From Bryum argenteum (Eukaryota; Streptophyta; Bryopsida; Bryales; Bryaceae), in contig CM073321.1 of NCBI GenBank assembly GCA_037043015.1, positions 18,163,001-18,227,000 of the forward strand: a DNA stretch of 64,000 nucleotides. The letters are read 5' to 3'. Below are positions 33,566-46,890 of this stretch, one piece after another (within the stretch, counting starts at the first letter, position 1; every line of letters starts with the position of its first letter). Position numbers and translations under genes: made by a program. A model generated the notes under the pieces. That model was given only the letters and a program-made list of their open reading frames with translations, was not told the origin of the DNA and searched no databases.

Positions 33566-34461
33566 GTGTCCAATTCCGTCTCGGTTTCGTACAATGATTT
33601 TGATTTCCGTTGCGCTGCTTCTGCTGTTTTAATTTTGGACTACGCACAATACACAATTTTACAGAGTAGAATGGGCCATATAATGTACTCAGCAGCTACT
33701 GCACAATCAACTATGGACTACTCGACAATGGCAATCGATGATGGTGTTCTGGATAGTTCTCCTTATGGCGGTAAACGACCACACTCTGCATGTTCTCCTT
33801 CCCTGCTGAAGAATCGTACCATGATAGACGAATCAAGTCAAGGTGGCGCTCCGCAAAGAAAGCTTTATGATGATTTTGAATTAGTTGAGGATGCACTTCC
33901 GGTACAGGTATGTAATAAGTGAAGCGGTTCATCTATGAATTTTTCTGTGGTTGTTAACTTCAATCGTAATTTGATTTACTTACATTTCGCTATCGTTTTT
34001 CATGGACTTAGGCAACTGTTGCAGCAGCCGTGCCCATACTAGTCATCTTTGAGTCCCTAACTCTTAGTGTTTCACCTCATAAAGCATCGACGGCGAAAAT
34101 ATCTTGTGGTGCGACAACACATTCTCTCTCTACGTCTTGTCCATTGAAGTTTTTGGAGCGGGCAACAGAACTTAGAGACTGCATGACAGAATTAATTAGG
34201 CCATCTAAACCGTCTGTTGCCCATGCTGTTGATACTTCGCGTTTGCTCTTCCGTACTATGCGCCCGCCATTACACGAGGGTCACTGCCAAACTCAATTAC
34301 ACGATGGATTTCAGCTCAGATTTCTTTGTCCTCCAATTCGTGATGCATGGGAGCAACAGATTTTGAAGCTTCAAAGATGGGAAAAATCAAGTTCTTGGTC
34401 GTCACCATATACAGGCTACAGACGTGGCCCAGAAGCGTGGAAGGCACTAGCAGAAATTTGA
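33566..34461 (+). CDS. Two-exon hypothetical protein
   Basis: Exon 1 (33566-33907) ends LPVQ before GTATGTAAT. Exon 2 (34012-34461) starts after GGACTTAG with ATVAAAVPILVIF and ends KALAEI at TGA. The junction is in frame. The middle has a low-complexity Ser/Asp region; the C-terminal half contains LERATELRDCMTELIR, a likely helix. I do not recognise a domain. It may be the remaining 3' part of the upstream HAD-like gene or a separate gene. Confidence 0.4.
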
Positions 34462-36014
34462 AGCCGTTCGCACTTGTAATACATAAACAGTCTTGATATG
34501 ATTTAGAAGACATTGACGTCGTTTTTCATGGATAGCCTCCGTCCAACACGATACTGTATGGTTCTATTGGTATAGAAATATCGTATTTACCATCGTACAT
34601 TCAAATCATTCATATGTAACTAGAGCTCACATTTATATCTGGATGAGCATATTTCCTATAACGAGGTCAATTGGTGTATACAATGTCTATAAATAAACAT
34701 ACATTCATGAATATCCCATTCTGGTATACAATTATTCATCCATCTATATCCACTTTATACCATTTTCAACGACCTATTTGGCTTTTTATCATTTCTATGG
34801 GGACTCAACAATACTCTGATTATTGCGGGATACTCTCAAAATAATGAATATGGTGTTCAAACATTGACATCTGGTTTGGTTCCTTTATGGCCTTCTGTGT
34901 ACTGATCGCCCCTCGATCTAGGCTATAAGTCCACATGAGTGTACTTGACTAGTAAAGGGGGCAATGTTCATGAAATATTTGTTAAAGATTCCATTGTCTA
35001 TTTTCAGTCTAGTCTATATCCGGTACACATAGACTCGGTAGACAATATCCGGTAGAGTTACATGTTGGTTATTTATTAGGAAGAGTTAGAGTTGTAGACT
35101 CACTTTTGCACCCAACTTTTTGGGCCGACCTAGCACTAGGTCGGTTGACCTATTAGAAATTAGAATCAACTAGAAATGACACTTAGTCAGGACGAGCCCA
35201 CTATATGTATTACACTCTCCTATGCAAGAGTCTTGTTGGATATATACTTTTTTTTGCAGCATACCCATCTTTCTTGTCGTGTCTTCTTTTCTTAAATTTG
35301 TTTTGTTTTGGTATGTAAATAGGTTGACTTCCTCTATTGTGCACACGTAGGCGATCAAAAAAATCTTTCTTTGCAGGTTCCGGGACGTAGCTATAGAGTT
35401 AGCAGAGAGCGGTGAGCGGTGAAATATCAAATTTCAGCAATTTGAGTGGTGAAGTGGTTATTTTAGTAAAAAGAAATTTTTAAAATATTATAAAATTTTA
35501 TGCTCGAATATTCTCGAGGATATGGGAATATTCTACACTTATTACTGTGGACTTAGTGACCCTACACCCGTGAATATGAGGCTAAAAATTCTAGAATTTG
35601 GTAGACTTAAACCATGTGCGGCAATCACTAAGAGATATTAAAGCATTTTGCAGATGAGACTAGTATCTTATAACTATGAAATCAGAAGTATTTGTTGTAA
35701 ATACAATTACACTTATTGACTTGCACTAAGTTGTGAAATCATTATACATAACGTGTGAAAAACTCGATTATAGGAATAACATATAGAGCGGATAGATGTG
35801 GATGTTTGTTTTAGGTAATTCAATCTTTAGGTAATTTAATCTGTAACTTGGTCTAAGATTCCCCTCTTTAGAATCATTTTCACCTCGTTAAAACTAAGGG
35901 CGGGCGCGTGGATGAAGAGGTCTCTATCGATATCAAATTTGCATACAAATACCAACACGAAGTATAGGTGCTTGCAATGTCTATATGGTTCCCCTTTTCT
36001 TCATAACTTAGTAA
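34462..36014. other. AT-rich intergenic, no gene recognised
   Basis: Repeated words TATCCGGTA around 35010-35055 and AGCGGTGAGCGGTGAAAT near 35410 (similar words occur inverted at 8.78 kb) suggest degraded repeat DNA. A short GTCGGTTGACC/GGCCGACC near-palindrome lies around 35120-35150. No coding frame is convincing. Confidence 0.55.
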
Positions 36015-39000
36015 TTATTTCTTGAACACGAGGCAAGAACACTCTCGGTTCTCACTAAGAGATAGTTTATAGATAGACTCCGAATCCGACTCCAAAGCGA
36101 CGATACATCCAAAACCAAACTGTGGTATCATGGTCACCTCAAGTAATTTTGCATGCATCGCTTGAGCACAATCAATGTTCTTCATGTGCTTCAGAGTCAT
36201 AGCCTTGATGCATCGCAGAGGTTTAGACTTTTGTAATTTAGGGTACACTTCCGACTTTTCCGGCACTAGAATATATGACAAGTCTGGCAGTGGGGCTGCA
36301 TTATTGTATGTGCGCGGTTGAGTGGAAGCCGTTACTTTTGTAGGAGTCGAAAGCCCGCATTCTCCAGTGCCCTTATTTTGTAACGCGTAAGATTAGTCCC
36401 TATCTCATCACGGGCCAAACTGAGGGAATAGGGGTTCACCTTACTTCCAAGAAAACGGCTCAATCCATTTACGACAAGTACCCTTCACACACCGCTTAAT
36501 AACGTTTGAACAAAATAAGAACTGATCTACCATTTTGCTACCACGTTGAAGAGGCTGCCATATTCCTGTGTAAGTTGGAGCTGCGGTAGCCTTCCCATTT
36601 TGATCAATGCAGGATTCGTATTTCTTCTTAGTCTTAGCAATAATACCCCAAAAAGCCTTGGATGTAGAGTCCTTCAAAGGGGCAATGTGCCATATCCTCT
36701 TATTCACTTTTGTTTCTTAAACAGCAATGACGCGTTGAATACTAGGTCTAGCAGAAGTTGATGGTTGCAGCAGTTGCTTCTAAACTTTATCCTCTTCGAA
36801 GATAGTACTGAGATTCTCAACACAAGCTTGTGTGAACCTTCTCCCTATTTGACGACGAAAGTAGCTAACGGTGTCAGGTCAATGAGTTTCATCTTCAGCA
36901 CTGATTGGAACATTTGCATTACGTTTCCTAGAACCAAAAACATCGGCCCCCTCTAAGTAGGCCTCACGGGTACAATAAACCTCAATTTCTTGGAAGTCCT
37001 TAACTGCCTAATTGAGGCACGATGGGTTGCCAGATCAATTAGCTCGAAGCTGGGTGGTGTGATGACGGTCACGAAATTCTTCTACAGATAGTCGAGAACC
37101 AATTGTTCCACCTCTGTTGAATTAATGGTAGCCTACCACTTGGAGGAAGGCTAAAACGTGATCAACGAGAGCTGCAACGTAGAGATCCCTACCCTTATTT
37201 TCAAACGCTTGCAACCATTTGTTACGGACTGAATCTGCAAGGTTATGTGAAGGCATCTCTGCCAGCGCTTCGGGCGAATATTTTTTTTTCCTGCAATGTA
37301 CCAACTAATTAAAAGTGCTTTCAGAATTTGAAAATGTACTTAGCAACTTATGGTGGCAAAAGTTGCCTCCTAAACTTAGATTAAAAATAACTACATCCAT
37401 ATAAAAACCAATTAATAACCAAGATGATTCAAACATTAATTGCAAATTTTTTTTTTATCTTCATAGAAGTATAGAAGCTATCGTCGTGCATGTAATCAAC
37501 AAAGATATCCGAAAGCAACTGTGTACTTACTACTTCCATAAATCCACCCCACTTTTTGTATCAGAAGTGCCAGTTCGCAAGCCAATGACCCAAGAGTTCT
37601 AAATCAACTATGAGTGATTCAACCCGTAGGAAGAAAAGCCATAGAGTTGGGCCATTGAGAGTAGAGACACCCTAGCCTAACCCTTCCAAGCAATGGACCA
37701 CCAAACTCTACCAGAGTGAAATCCTAACAAGCACTTACAAACACCACGCATCCACCATCACACGATCATCAAGACACAAAATGCAATAAACATCACAAAA
37801 AAACCAATGGGGGAAGAAGAAGTACAATTGGGGTCCAACCTCAGCTAGACCCTTGGCCACTAAAATGGCCGTATCTCCCTTGTCCTTGCTCCTCTTGAGA
37901 CAAACTAGGAGTCTACAGAGAGCTAGCTTAATGATGTACTTGAATCCGGAAGCATGTCCCGTGGTTCTTCCTACAACTTGAGTTATGCGGCCTCAAAGTC
38001 AGGCCCTCCATTTGCCCTCCACAATAGACATGCTTTCACTTAATCGATCACCATTCCTCCATCCATGATCCAAGAAGAGAAAGCCTAGGCTCTTTAGAAA
38101 TCTGGCTTCAAGACGCCCCTCTTCTTTAAAGGGCTTGCTCAAATTTGTCTTCTACTGATAGAAATCGTTCTTCAAGTCAGCGCCGCCTCTTCTCGCCGTC
38201 CGCCGCAAGCCGGTGAAGTCCTCTTGGGAGATCCGCCATAGCTCCCCCGTCGCTGCTCCTATGACCGCGCGCTTGGGCTCGTTGGAAAGCTGGATTCAAG
38301 ACGCTTGTCTTCCTTAAAGGACTTGCCCAAAATCGTTTCCAGCCAAACGCTACACCTTCCCAAAGTTGGCAGATCCAGATCTTGGTCGGGAAATCCACTC
38401 TCCTATCTTCTACCCTAACCTACCCACACTTACACCCACATTCAACAACTCCACACCTCCTACTTGCATATTTTCTTCTCATATTAGGTCAAAAATTTCA
38501 AATTTTCATAGCTACAACCCTAGAAGCATCTCTACTCACACACACACATCCAAAAACAAGAGAGACAAAAAACTAGCAAACCCTAGCCAAGAAGTAAGAG
38601 ACAAAGTCGATAGAAAATGAGAGAGAGAAAAAGAAACAAGACACCAAAGGAATGATGAGGGGAGAGGGGGAAACATGAGAGAGGAATTGTCCTCTCTCAC
38701 ATTCCTTCTTACCTTGTTGTTTTCTCAATTACCTATCTACCTCTAACTCTAATACTGCCTAAAATCTAATATTCTTCAAGTCCAAAAATTTAGTTATCCT
38801 TTCTAACATACAATCATGAAATTGTCACTAAATTGCCATACTCAATGTTTTTCATAATCATTCTAATAACTTTCTAACCTAATTCTATAATTTCCAATTT
38901 AATGCATTTAGTCTATAGGAACCACACAAACTACTATAATCAAATGTATTTTGTATCTAGATACTCAATAACTAATACGTGAGCCATTTGGATGGCTCAC

Positions 39001-40983
39001 ATAGCCTTCGAGGACGCCTACCATGCTCTGATAACCCAATACCGCATCTCAGCATCTTCCATGGTGTGCGCATCCTTATACAACTTACAAAGAATGCGGT
39101 GTTGGTCTTGCATGTCGTGCATGATGTATTGTTTCGTGTGTTTCTCAAGGGACTGCGTCCAATGGAAGTAACATTTCCGTTCGCGGCCTTCCCTGGAGAT
39201 TGCAAGGTTTTTAGAGCTGTAAATGATGCGCATTGCGTTCTAGTTGGCTAAAGCACTATCACCCATAAAGCCTTGAAACTGAGGCTTGGATACTGCGACT
39301 CCAGCCATGACGTAGTTGAGGTTCTTTTGGAAGACGAGTTGAGATTCTTTGTCCTCAGATTAGAAATCACAGCACGCAATAGTTAGAATGCGTTGGTAAC
39401 ATGAGTCGTTCACGTGGTAGGCCATGGTGGTCCAATCTGTAACGCGTTTGATATGATCAAACATCATTCCTGCGTGGGAGAGGTTTTGTTTAGGGTGCAT
39501 ACGGCAAAGAATGTCAACACCGCTACCGGGGTTGACCTCGGACATCTTAAAGATGAAGACTTTGTTAGAGTCGTCTCTTTGGCCTAGAAACATGTTACAT
39601 TGCACATAGGCCTGTTGTTAAGACCTCTGAGGTTTGTGATCCCATCGAGAATGCCATACCTATGCAAGTACTTGAAAGTGTAGATACAATTTCGCATGCT
39701 CGGAGGGTTTAACTTTTTACATTGTTCAAAGACTGCTTCTAAAGAGAAAGATTGGCGGTTTCGGAGTCACCTTCGTTACGGAGAACTAAGTTACCTAGTA
39801 AGTCTTTGCTAGTTTTTATAACTATTTTTGAAATGGTTGCTTGGGGGTTACAGTCAACGTGCTCTTCTAATAACTCATCTATCTTTCTCCGTACACATCT
39901 ATAGTCTGCAACCTTGACAAGGTGTTCGTCGGATCCTATATAGACATAAGCACGCTCTTGACAATCTTCTCCAACGACGTAAAAGATTTTGGCAAAACAA
40001 GGCGCGACAAAAAGAGGAAGTTCTTTGCAAATCTTACAGTACATTGTTAAGGTAGGCGGGGTTACTCTGCCTACTGGAAAGGGGTCTTTGGTAATGCCTT
40101 CAAACTCCATCTTGTTCACTTCAGCGACTCAATCAGGTCATAGCAAGAAGTTGCAGTTTGGATTGTGGCACTGTAGATGATATACACAGTTAGAGTATTG
40201 GAGAGACAACCTTTGCGTGTTGTTGATGTTGGTAGTCATTGTCCTAGTCCACACATGTCCGTCATACCGTTTATCCATCTCTTCCATGGACTTCGTGATC
40301 TTATGAATTGCAGACGGAATAGTGGGAGGGAATATGAAGTGAATATTGCCATTGAAAGACGGAGGTAAAAAAGATACGTTGACAGTGGGAATGGTTTTAA
40401 AATCAGTTTTCTTGAAGATAGTCTTGCTACTAGGCATGCTAGAGAAATTGCAGAGAGAGGGAAGAATTATTTTTGGTTTTAAAATTTGCAAAGCGGAAAC
40501 GGGAGAGGGGGTGGATCTCAGATAGTTGGCTGAATTAAAAGAGGGCGAAGGAATATGTGACAATCGACGCAAGGGCTGCAGGGATGACTTCTTCCCGTGG
40601 TCTGATGAATACTTACTTTGATACCTCGTTCAACCTTGACACGATCAAGTGTTGGAGCAACTGTGGAGGTAGTAGAAGAGCTACGTGACGTTCATGACGG
40701 ACTTAGTCAAGCCATAGAGACGATACTTTCCGGGTCTTAGCTTCCACATTGTAGCATTATTCTCTAAGATTACAAGATCTACGACCATGGAGTACTAAAG
40801 ATGATTAGTAACTGGATTGTACCCAAAGCAAATTCCAAGCGACGATGGAGTGATGTCTGCCACTCCATCCAGACTTGCAGGAATACAGTCGGGAGGAAGT
40901 GAACCTTGTGACCTAATCTCAATGATGTCTACGACAGAAGGTTGGGAAGAGAAGGAAGTCATTGTGCGCAAGAGAGACAACAA
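36015..40983 (-). pseudogene. MULE-like (SWIM) transposase pseudogene
   Basis: Minus-strand frames in order from 40983 form one decayed transposase. They include an N-terminal MTSFSSQPSVVDIIEI block; a Cys/His stretch (CVYHLQCHNPNC) and YCKICKELPLFVAPCFAKIF near 40.1 kb; and the DDE-like core at 39.6-39.0 kb with FQGFMGDSALANWNAMRIIY (acidic residue) and CYFHWTQSLEKHTKQY (C/W-H block). A 1.7-kb intron (39021-37291) joins ...YWVIRAW to KKKYSPEALAEMPSHNLADS in frame. LVDHVLAFLQ follows, and a SWIM-like CSC end lies near 36.03 kb. Several stops and frame changes are present (for example near 39605 and 40138). MULE is inferred from motif order and the SWIM-like end. Confidence 0.55.
38979..39000. 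repeat. Short hairpin in intron
   Basis: GTGAGCCAT, a 4-base loop TTGG, then ATGGCTCAC: a perfect 9-bp stem. It is in the large intron of the MULE-like pseudogene, about 20 nt inside its donor, and is unrelated to the TTCAACTCGA family. Confidence 0.7.
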
Positions 40984-43619
40984 GCATGAGCAATAGACAT
41001 GAGAAAGAGATGTACACTTGGTATGTAGCAGTTTATAAGAGAAGATTGGTAGTGCAAAGCTATAAAGAAGTCGATAAGGACGGTAGAGTCAAGGAATCTC
41101 ATAATTACCAACTAGTAGAATGAATGGTGCACAATTGCATGTTGTTATTGTGGAATATTTTACCAATGTCAGCTGCAAAGGTAAGTAGTGATTACATAAT
41201 TAGTTTCCTTGCAGGTACGGAGCTAATTATGTAAGATGTAACATAATATAAGTGTTAAATATTCATGAAAGTGTTAGTTGCCATCATTGTCAGAGTTGTT
41301 CCATATTGGTTTTAAGAATAAAGTAGTGACGGCCGTCAAAATCGTTCTATATTAGTTTGAAGAATAAAATAGGGACAATTCTCAAAATTATTCCATACTG
41401 GTACTAGAATTAATGTAGGGACGGCCACCAGAGTTGTTCTATATTACTTCAGACATTAATGTAGACACCGCTGTCTAACGTACGCGTTTGTGGATGAGAT
41501 GCATAATGTAACCTAATGTGGATGAGATTTGTTTGCAAGATTAGGTAATCTAGTGGCATTTAGGAAAGGTATGAAGGGAGAGAGATTTTACTAGATCGCA
41601 CTATATAGTCTTTGGTGTGTTATCCTAAGCTCTTGTGGTAGGAGAAAGTGTCTTACAGTAGCAATCTGTGACAAGCCGCATGGATGCAGATTGAAGTGAT
41701 AGTGATGGAACAAAGGATCTTGTGAAGAAAAGAAAGAAGAGAGGAGGGACGAAATTTAGTGCTTCTAAAGCTTTAAAGCCAAGTTTGTTGGGTAAGGGAG
41801 GTGGATCAAGTTCTACCACTGACGAGCAAGAAGTTGACAAGTTTGAGGGATTCGATGAAGATGGACGACATCATTGTAGGCTTATCGTGCAAACGCGGTC
41901 TCCCAATTTAGACACGGTAGAAGAGATTTCTGAAACAACTGAAGGAGATTATCTAGAAGTGTGTAAAGATATGAGTGAAGACCAAGGTTGTCTTGTGCGA
42001 CAAACTCGACTCGACGTCGAACACGACATGTCAGACAGACAACAGACCTTTTGTTTGAGAATATACCATATTCCTAGAATATACTTAGAATTTTCTAGAA
42101 TATGCCGACATATTCTTGGATATTTGAGCATATTTTATCCAAATTGTCAAACGTACCAGACACTTGACGACTACAACAAAGACAACTAACACGACACTTC
42201 AAGAGACATTGCCAAAAATGTGTCGAAGAAGACAACCATGGTCAAGACCATGGACCAAGGAGGAAATATTTATATCATAGCAACTGATTGAAATATACTT
42301 CTGGAGGTGAAGGTGGACCTGTGGAATCAAGCGCATAAGTATGCTTAAGAATTCACAGTTTCATATGTTTTGCATGAATTGCTATGTGGGTATACTAAAC
42401 ACTTTACATGGTATGTGGATTGGTGCGGAAAGGCATGGTATTGACGGTGTACCTGAAGAACTGACATAAGAAGAAGAGGATGAGAGAATTTGTAATAGGT
42501 GTGAGAATGCAGAGCGCTTAGAATCAATTGAAGAACTAGTGACAAGTTATCAGCAGATTGAGGAGGAGGTAATGTAGCTGCCTTATTCCTGGGTATACTA
42601 TAATGAGTTAGATTACATTATCAGGTACAACGTCAAAAATGAATATTAGATTTGATACGTTTTGACAATGACAAGTATGGAATTAAAACTTAGAAGGCGA
42701 TATTATGTTTAGGAAGATACGCTGAATGATATTATTGGTGTAGTTTATCGTCGGGAATCGATGAGCTTAAGAGCTGTGTCGAAGGGGAGAGCCATTAGTC
42801 AAGTATGAAGTGGGAAGTCAACCAGCCTCCGGTTGAGGATGAAGGGGGAGCAGTTATAGACCCTCTCAGGTATGAAAGAGACCGGGCCTGGACCCGGCCG
42901 GGTTTGAGGGGGGAGCAGCGGACCCGGCTCTGACCCTGCCTGCCTGAACCTCGTCAAAAGAATAGAGTCGCTCTTGGACAATGTTTTTGTTGGAGTGATT
43001 CCCACTCTTCTTAATTCAAGCGTCCCTCGGCGGACGTCTGAATGTAGTCGTCACAACGAGAAAGTATCGAAACTCAAATAGAATTAGGTTACGGTGGTAG
43101 TTGAAAGAAATTAGGAAATAATGTCAGTCACAAATTTGAAGTAGGCCATCATACTCAAAAAAACAAAATTTTACTTCAGTCTTCCTCATGACAATCACGA
43201 CTCAGCATAATAAAGTCATTGTTGATACTTTAAGAATTACTAATGTGAGCTGGGTACAATGATGTATCCGAAGATGAAACGCGGTCTCAATAGCAGATTA
43301 TTGAATCTGAGATATTAATTAGGGTTTTGGTTTTTGCAACTAAATCTAAAGGCAATGACCACAGGACGTGGAGGAGAAGTGATGAGACTTTAGATTGAGG
43401 ACGACTCGCCTAACGTCAACTTAGAAAGAATAAGCTTGGGTTCTCCCACACTCTGGAATATGAGCTTCTTCGAACCGCACGAGGATGCAGACGCTTTTGT
43501 TCCAAGACCGATGCGCTTATTGAAGACGGCTTCAGCAGTAGACACGACTTCCAAATCCAGGGAAATATTTGTTTCCAAAAGATTCTCCTGAGTTTACACA
43601 TTTCTTTCACATTCACTTC
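40984..43619. other. Mostly non-coding; degenerate coding-like patches
   Basis: An open frame at 41722-42189 starts KKRKKRGGTKFSASKALKPS and turns into AT-rich low-complexity sequence. On + near 42450-42570 a Glu-rich patch (RICNRCENAERLESIEELVT) has CxxC spacing and nearby stops. Both look like fragments, not working genes. GC-rich words around 42890 (GGACCCGGCCGGGT) can form a stem. I see no clear terminal repeats. Confidence 0.4.
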
Positions 43620-43620
43620 G

Positions 43621-44335
43621 ATGCAATCTGATGGGCTCCTGCAACTGATTTCCGTGCCGAATGTAGCCTCTTGTTGCGCCTTGCAGGTATTGCTTACCCG
43701 TCGTTTGCATCTAATTTGGAGAGACTTGACATTCGTCTCGAAGAATTTGTCATATTCGTGGTTTCTTAGGATCAATGTAGCAATTCCGATGGGCTCGGCA
43801 ACTCATTTTAACGCCGAATGTAGCCTCTCCCTGCGCCCAAGTGGTCATGGTTACCCGTCGTTTGCATCACGTTTGGAATGGTTGGCATTCGTCTTATAGA
43901 ATTTGTCATCTTCGTGGTTTATTAGGGTCAATGTAGGAATTCTGATGTGCTTCTCTAACTCACTTCAATGCCAAATGTAGCCTCTCGTTGTGCCCTCCGG
44001 GTCATGCTTACCCGTCGTTTGCATCACGTTCGCCGAAGGTTGACATTCGTCTCAAAGAATTTGTCATCTCCGTGGTTTTTTAGGGTCAATAAAGGAATTC
44101 CAATCTGCTCCTCCAACAGACTTTGGTGTCATATGTGGCCTCTTGTTGTGCCCTACACGTCATGCTTATCCATCATTTGCATCTGATTTGAGGAGGGCTG
44201 ACATTCCTCTTACACAATTTGTCATCTTTGTGGTCATCAGGAGTCAATGAAGGAATTCTGATCGGCTCCCGCAAAAGATTTCAGTGCCGAATATAGCCTC
44301 TTGTTGCGCCTTGCAGGTCATAGTTATCTACCGTA
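43621..44335. repeat. 157-bp tandem satellite, five copies
   Basis: The marker ATGTAGCCTC starts at 43661, 43818, 43975, 44133 (ATGTGGCCTC) and 44291 (ATATAGCCTC), a spacing of 157-158 bp. Each unit also has CGTCGTTTGCATC, GACATTCGTCTC, GAATTTGTCAT and GTGGTTT words. The copies are diverged, so the array is old. Confidence 0.88.
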
Positions 44336-44752
44336 GAGTAGAGTGCGGTCACTTAGCCAGCAAGAGAGTGAGAGAAGCAATGGGCAGTGAGAACTGTTAG
44401 ATAGTCACAAGTTGTCTTACGGTGTCTACCAAAGAGGTAGCAAAGGAGGAGAGCAATTCTCCGCCGAACCGCCCAAGGCAGGCAACGACGTCTATGGCAG
44501 CGTAGTGATCTAGCAAGAGTGCAGGAGGAGTAGAAGGCAACAGTTAGGAATCAGAAGAGCCTAGTTTAGAGACAAGCAAATACGGAGAAATGCTCGATTT
44601 TTGCCTTGTATTCATAATGATAATGAGAGTACAAGATTTTGTAACCCCTAGTCTGAGATCTCAATGCACTAACAAAAGATAGCTATTTTGTGCTTGCTAC
44701 CCTCTTTAGTACCGTAGATGTCTCTGGAGTCTTCAGCTGCCAATCGGTGGTC
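44336..44752. other. No gene recognised
   Basis: This spacer between the 157-bp satellite and the decayed coiled-coil gene has no frame or repeat that I can support. Confidence 0.5.
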
Positions 44753-46890
44753 CTATCCTCCCGACTTGATTGCGCCTCTTGTTGTCAACTTTGGCTTTAA
44801 TAACATTTTGCCTTCGCTGTGAGAGTGCAATCCGTCCTTGGATTGGTCAACGGTGGGAAGTTCGTTCTGCAGGACGTCCATTGGGTCAGGTGACTTCTCG
44901 AGGCATCTGATGTCCACGTCGAGGTGGTACTTCTCTACCATAGAGGACTTTAATAGCTGCAGCAATCCCCCGATGTAGGAGGGGTTTGGCATGGACATTG
45001 ATTGTGTTTGTGTAGATGTCGTGGCCTGTCTTTCCTAACATCTTGTTACACCCTGGGCAATTGACACCGCTGGTTTAGGAGTCGGAGAATTTATGTGCTA
45101 AGTCTGGGTATTCATCGAAGTACTTGCAGACCTCCTCCTGAGCGTCGTTTATCTCCTCTTTGTTGTCGCTGGTGTCTCTCCTGTCGATACACCCCACGAT
45201 GCATTGTCTATTAGTCCGATCAGGTGCTTTCTATGTTTAACAAATGATCTAGGTTTGGAGTTTACCGATGGGCATCGTGGGCTTGGCAACATAGGTTTTG
45301 GCGAGGGTTGGTGGATTGGCGCGGTATCCTTTGGCAGTGGTGGTCGTTAGGATGTCAACGGTGTCTCACCGGCATCGGTGAGGTGGTCTGGTATGTGCAC
45401 TTTGTCCGCATGTTGCTCTACCGGTACCACTTGACATCTCTCTTCATGCACAGTTAGGTCAACAGTGCAAGGTTGGTCATGAGTAAAAGGCACCACGGTA
45501 CCTTGCGTAAATGACGGACATTTACTTATTTCCTCTTCTGCCAAGTTGCCGGTGGTGGCCGTATCAATTGCTTTGAGACAAGTTGCGTTGTCGTAGACCC
45601 CTTCGTAATCCAGCTCGTCCAATTCCAAATTCCGCAGTGATTTGTTGACACAGTGCGTCACAAAATCCTATGGCAACGTTTGGCTGGCATGGTATTTGTA
45701 CATTCTGTTGAACATTATTAACGCAATTGTATTGGCAACATTGTTTACCCATAGCCTCTTGTTGGCCTCAAAGTTGTTGATGTTATTCTGCAGCTCTCTC
45801 TGCTCCATGACGTCTGCGGGGGTTCCTTGTTGCTGCTGGTTGGCGTCGGAGAGCTGTTGGAATTGCTCCCTGAGTGCTGCCTGGTTGGCCTCCAAGGCCT
45901 TAACGTGGCCCTGTGCTAGGTCACGCTCCTGCTCAATCATCTGTATACAATTTTTGGCCGCCTGTAGGTCTAATTCTAAGATGCCAACTTTGGTGCTCGA
46001 CACCTGCCTGGCATTGTTTGCTTGGTCCAAGACTCCAAGTCACGTTGAAGCTGCGACAGCTTCTCCTCCCTCTTGCGTACTTTGGCATTTGCGGCTCGCA
46101 ACTTCCAAGCATTATCGACGTCTAATTTGTGCAAACGGATGTCTAGGGCACTTGTGTCGGCTTTGGTGCCGTCAAGTTGTGACAGCAGTATTTGTACGCA
46201 CAGAGTTAGGGCATCGGCTTGTGCCTGTAGCTGCTTCCAAGGCGATGTCTGTGTTGCCTCTCCGGATGCCTTTTGCTTCGAATTGATTCAAGGGCGCTTG
46301 TTCAAACAAGGCATAATAGTGGTCGGCACAGCCAACGGTGGCGGTGGTGGGTGGCTGCGCTGATGTTGCTGGGTGTCCGCAAACATCATCAATGGAGGCA
46401 TCGACCAATGTTCCTTGTGGTAGGCCAACATTTGGTTGATGAAGGCAGAAAGCGAGGGACCGATGGGGCTTGCATTCCCCGACTTGTGCTGGTAGTTTTT
46501 CAACTCCAGTTGCAAACTTTGCTCCATCAGAAGCCTCTAGTTGATCTTGGCTCCAGCCTCTGTCAACAGTATCAGTTCCATCGTCTGCAGTGCGATGTCG
46601 TTGCAATTGATACGGTAGGAAATCTGGCTAAGTATTCCACGGAGCAGAAAGTACCAGGGCTCCGGAAGTGCAGCGCCTACGTGCCGCACATCGTATCGCT
46701 TGCTTCAGTCAAGGTTTACGTTTGGCAACTTCGCCTAGAAGTCGGGTTTCCCATACCCCCAATCCTCCGTCCACCTTGTGAGACCTGTTCCATCCCACCT
46801 ATACTACTGGAATAAATAATACGGCGAGAACTGCACCTCCACGCCGTATTAGATGCCCGTTGGAAATGCATTTGCGTCGGCGTGCATCAC
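44753..46890 (-). pseudogene. Decayed coiled-coil gene, 3' part, cut by the chromovirus
   Basis: The minus-strand frame continues from the piece at 55072-54940 across the retrotransposon insertion: ...YRQFINTMV joins MHADANAFPTG when one ATCAC is kept. It then runs to about 45.35 kb with isolated stops (TAG near 46528, TGA 46290, TAG 45670). Recognisable parts are SYRINCNDIALQTMELILLT, a proline run before 46.3 kb, and a heptad-rich coiled coil (LQAQADALTLCVQIL, KVRKREEKLSQLQRDL, KALEANQAALREQFQQL, ELQNNINNFEANKRL). After 45.2 kb come further fragments including a CPGC motif near 45.06 kb. I do not recognise the family; structural and retroelement gag-like proteins are both possible. Confidence 0.45.
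46886..46890. other. Left target-site duplication ATCAC
   Basis: ATCAC directly before the left LTR is repeated directly after the right LTR at 54940-54944. A 5-bp duplication is the normal mark of LTR retrotransposon integration. Confidence 0.93.

Noticed and set aside
45642-46286. 214-codon plus-strand frame
   Set aside because: It is antisense to the coiled-coil frame, Leu/Cys/Ser-rich as expected for an antisense shadow, and has no known motif.
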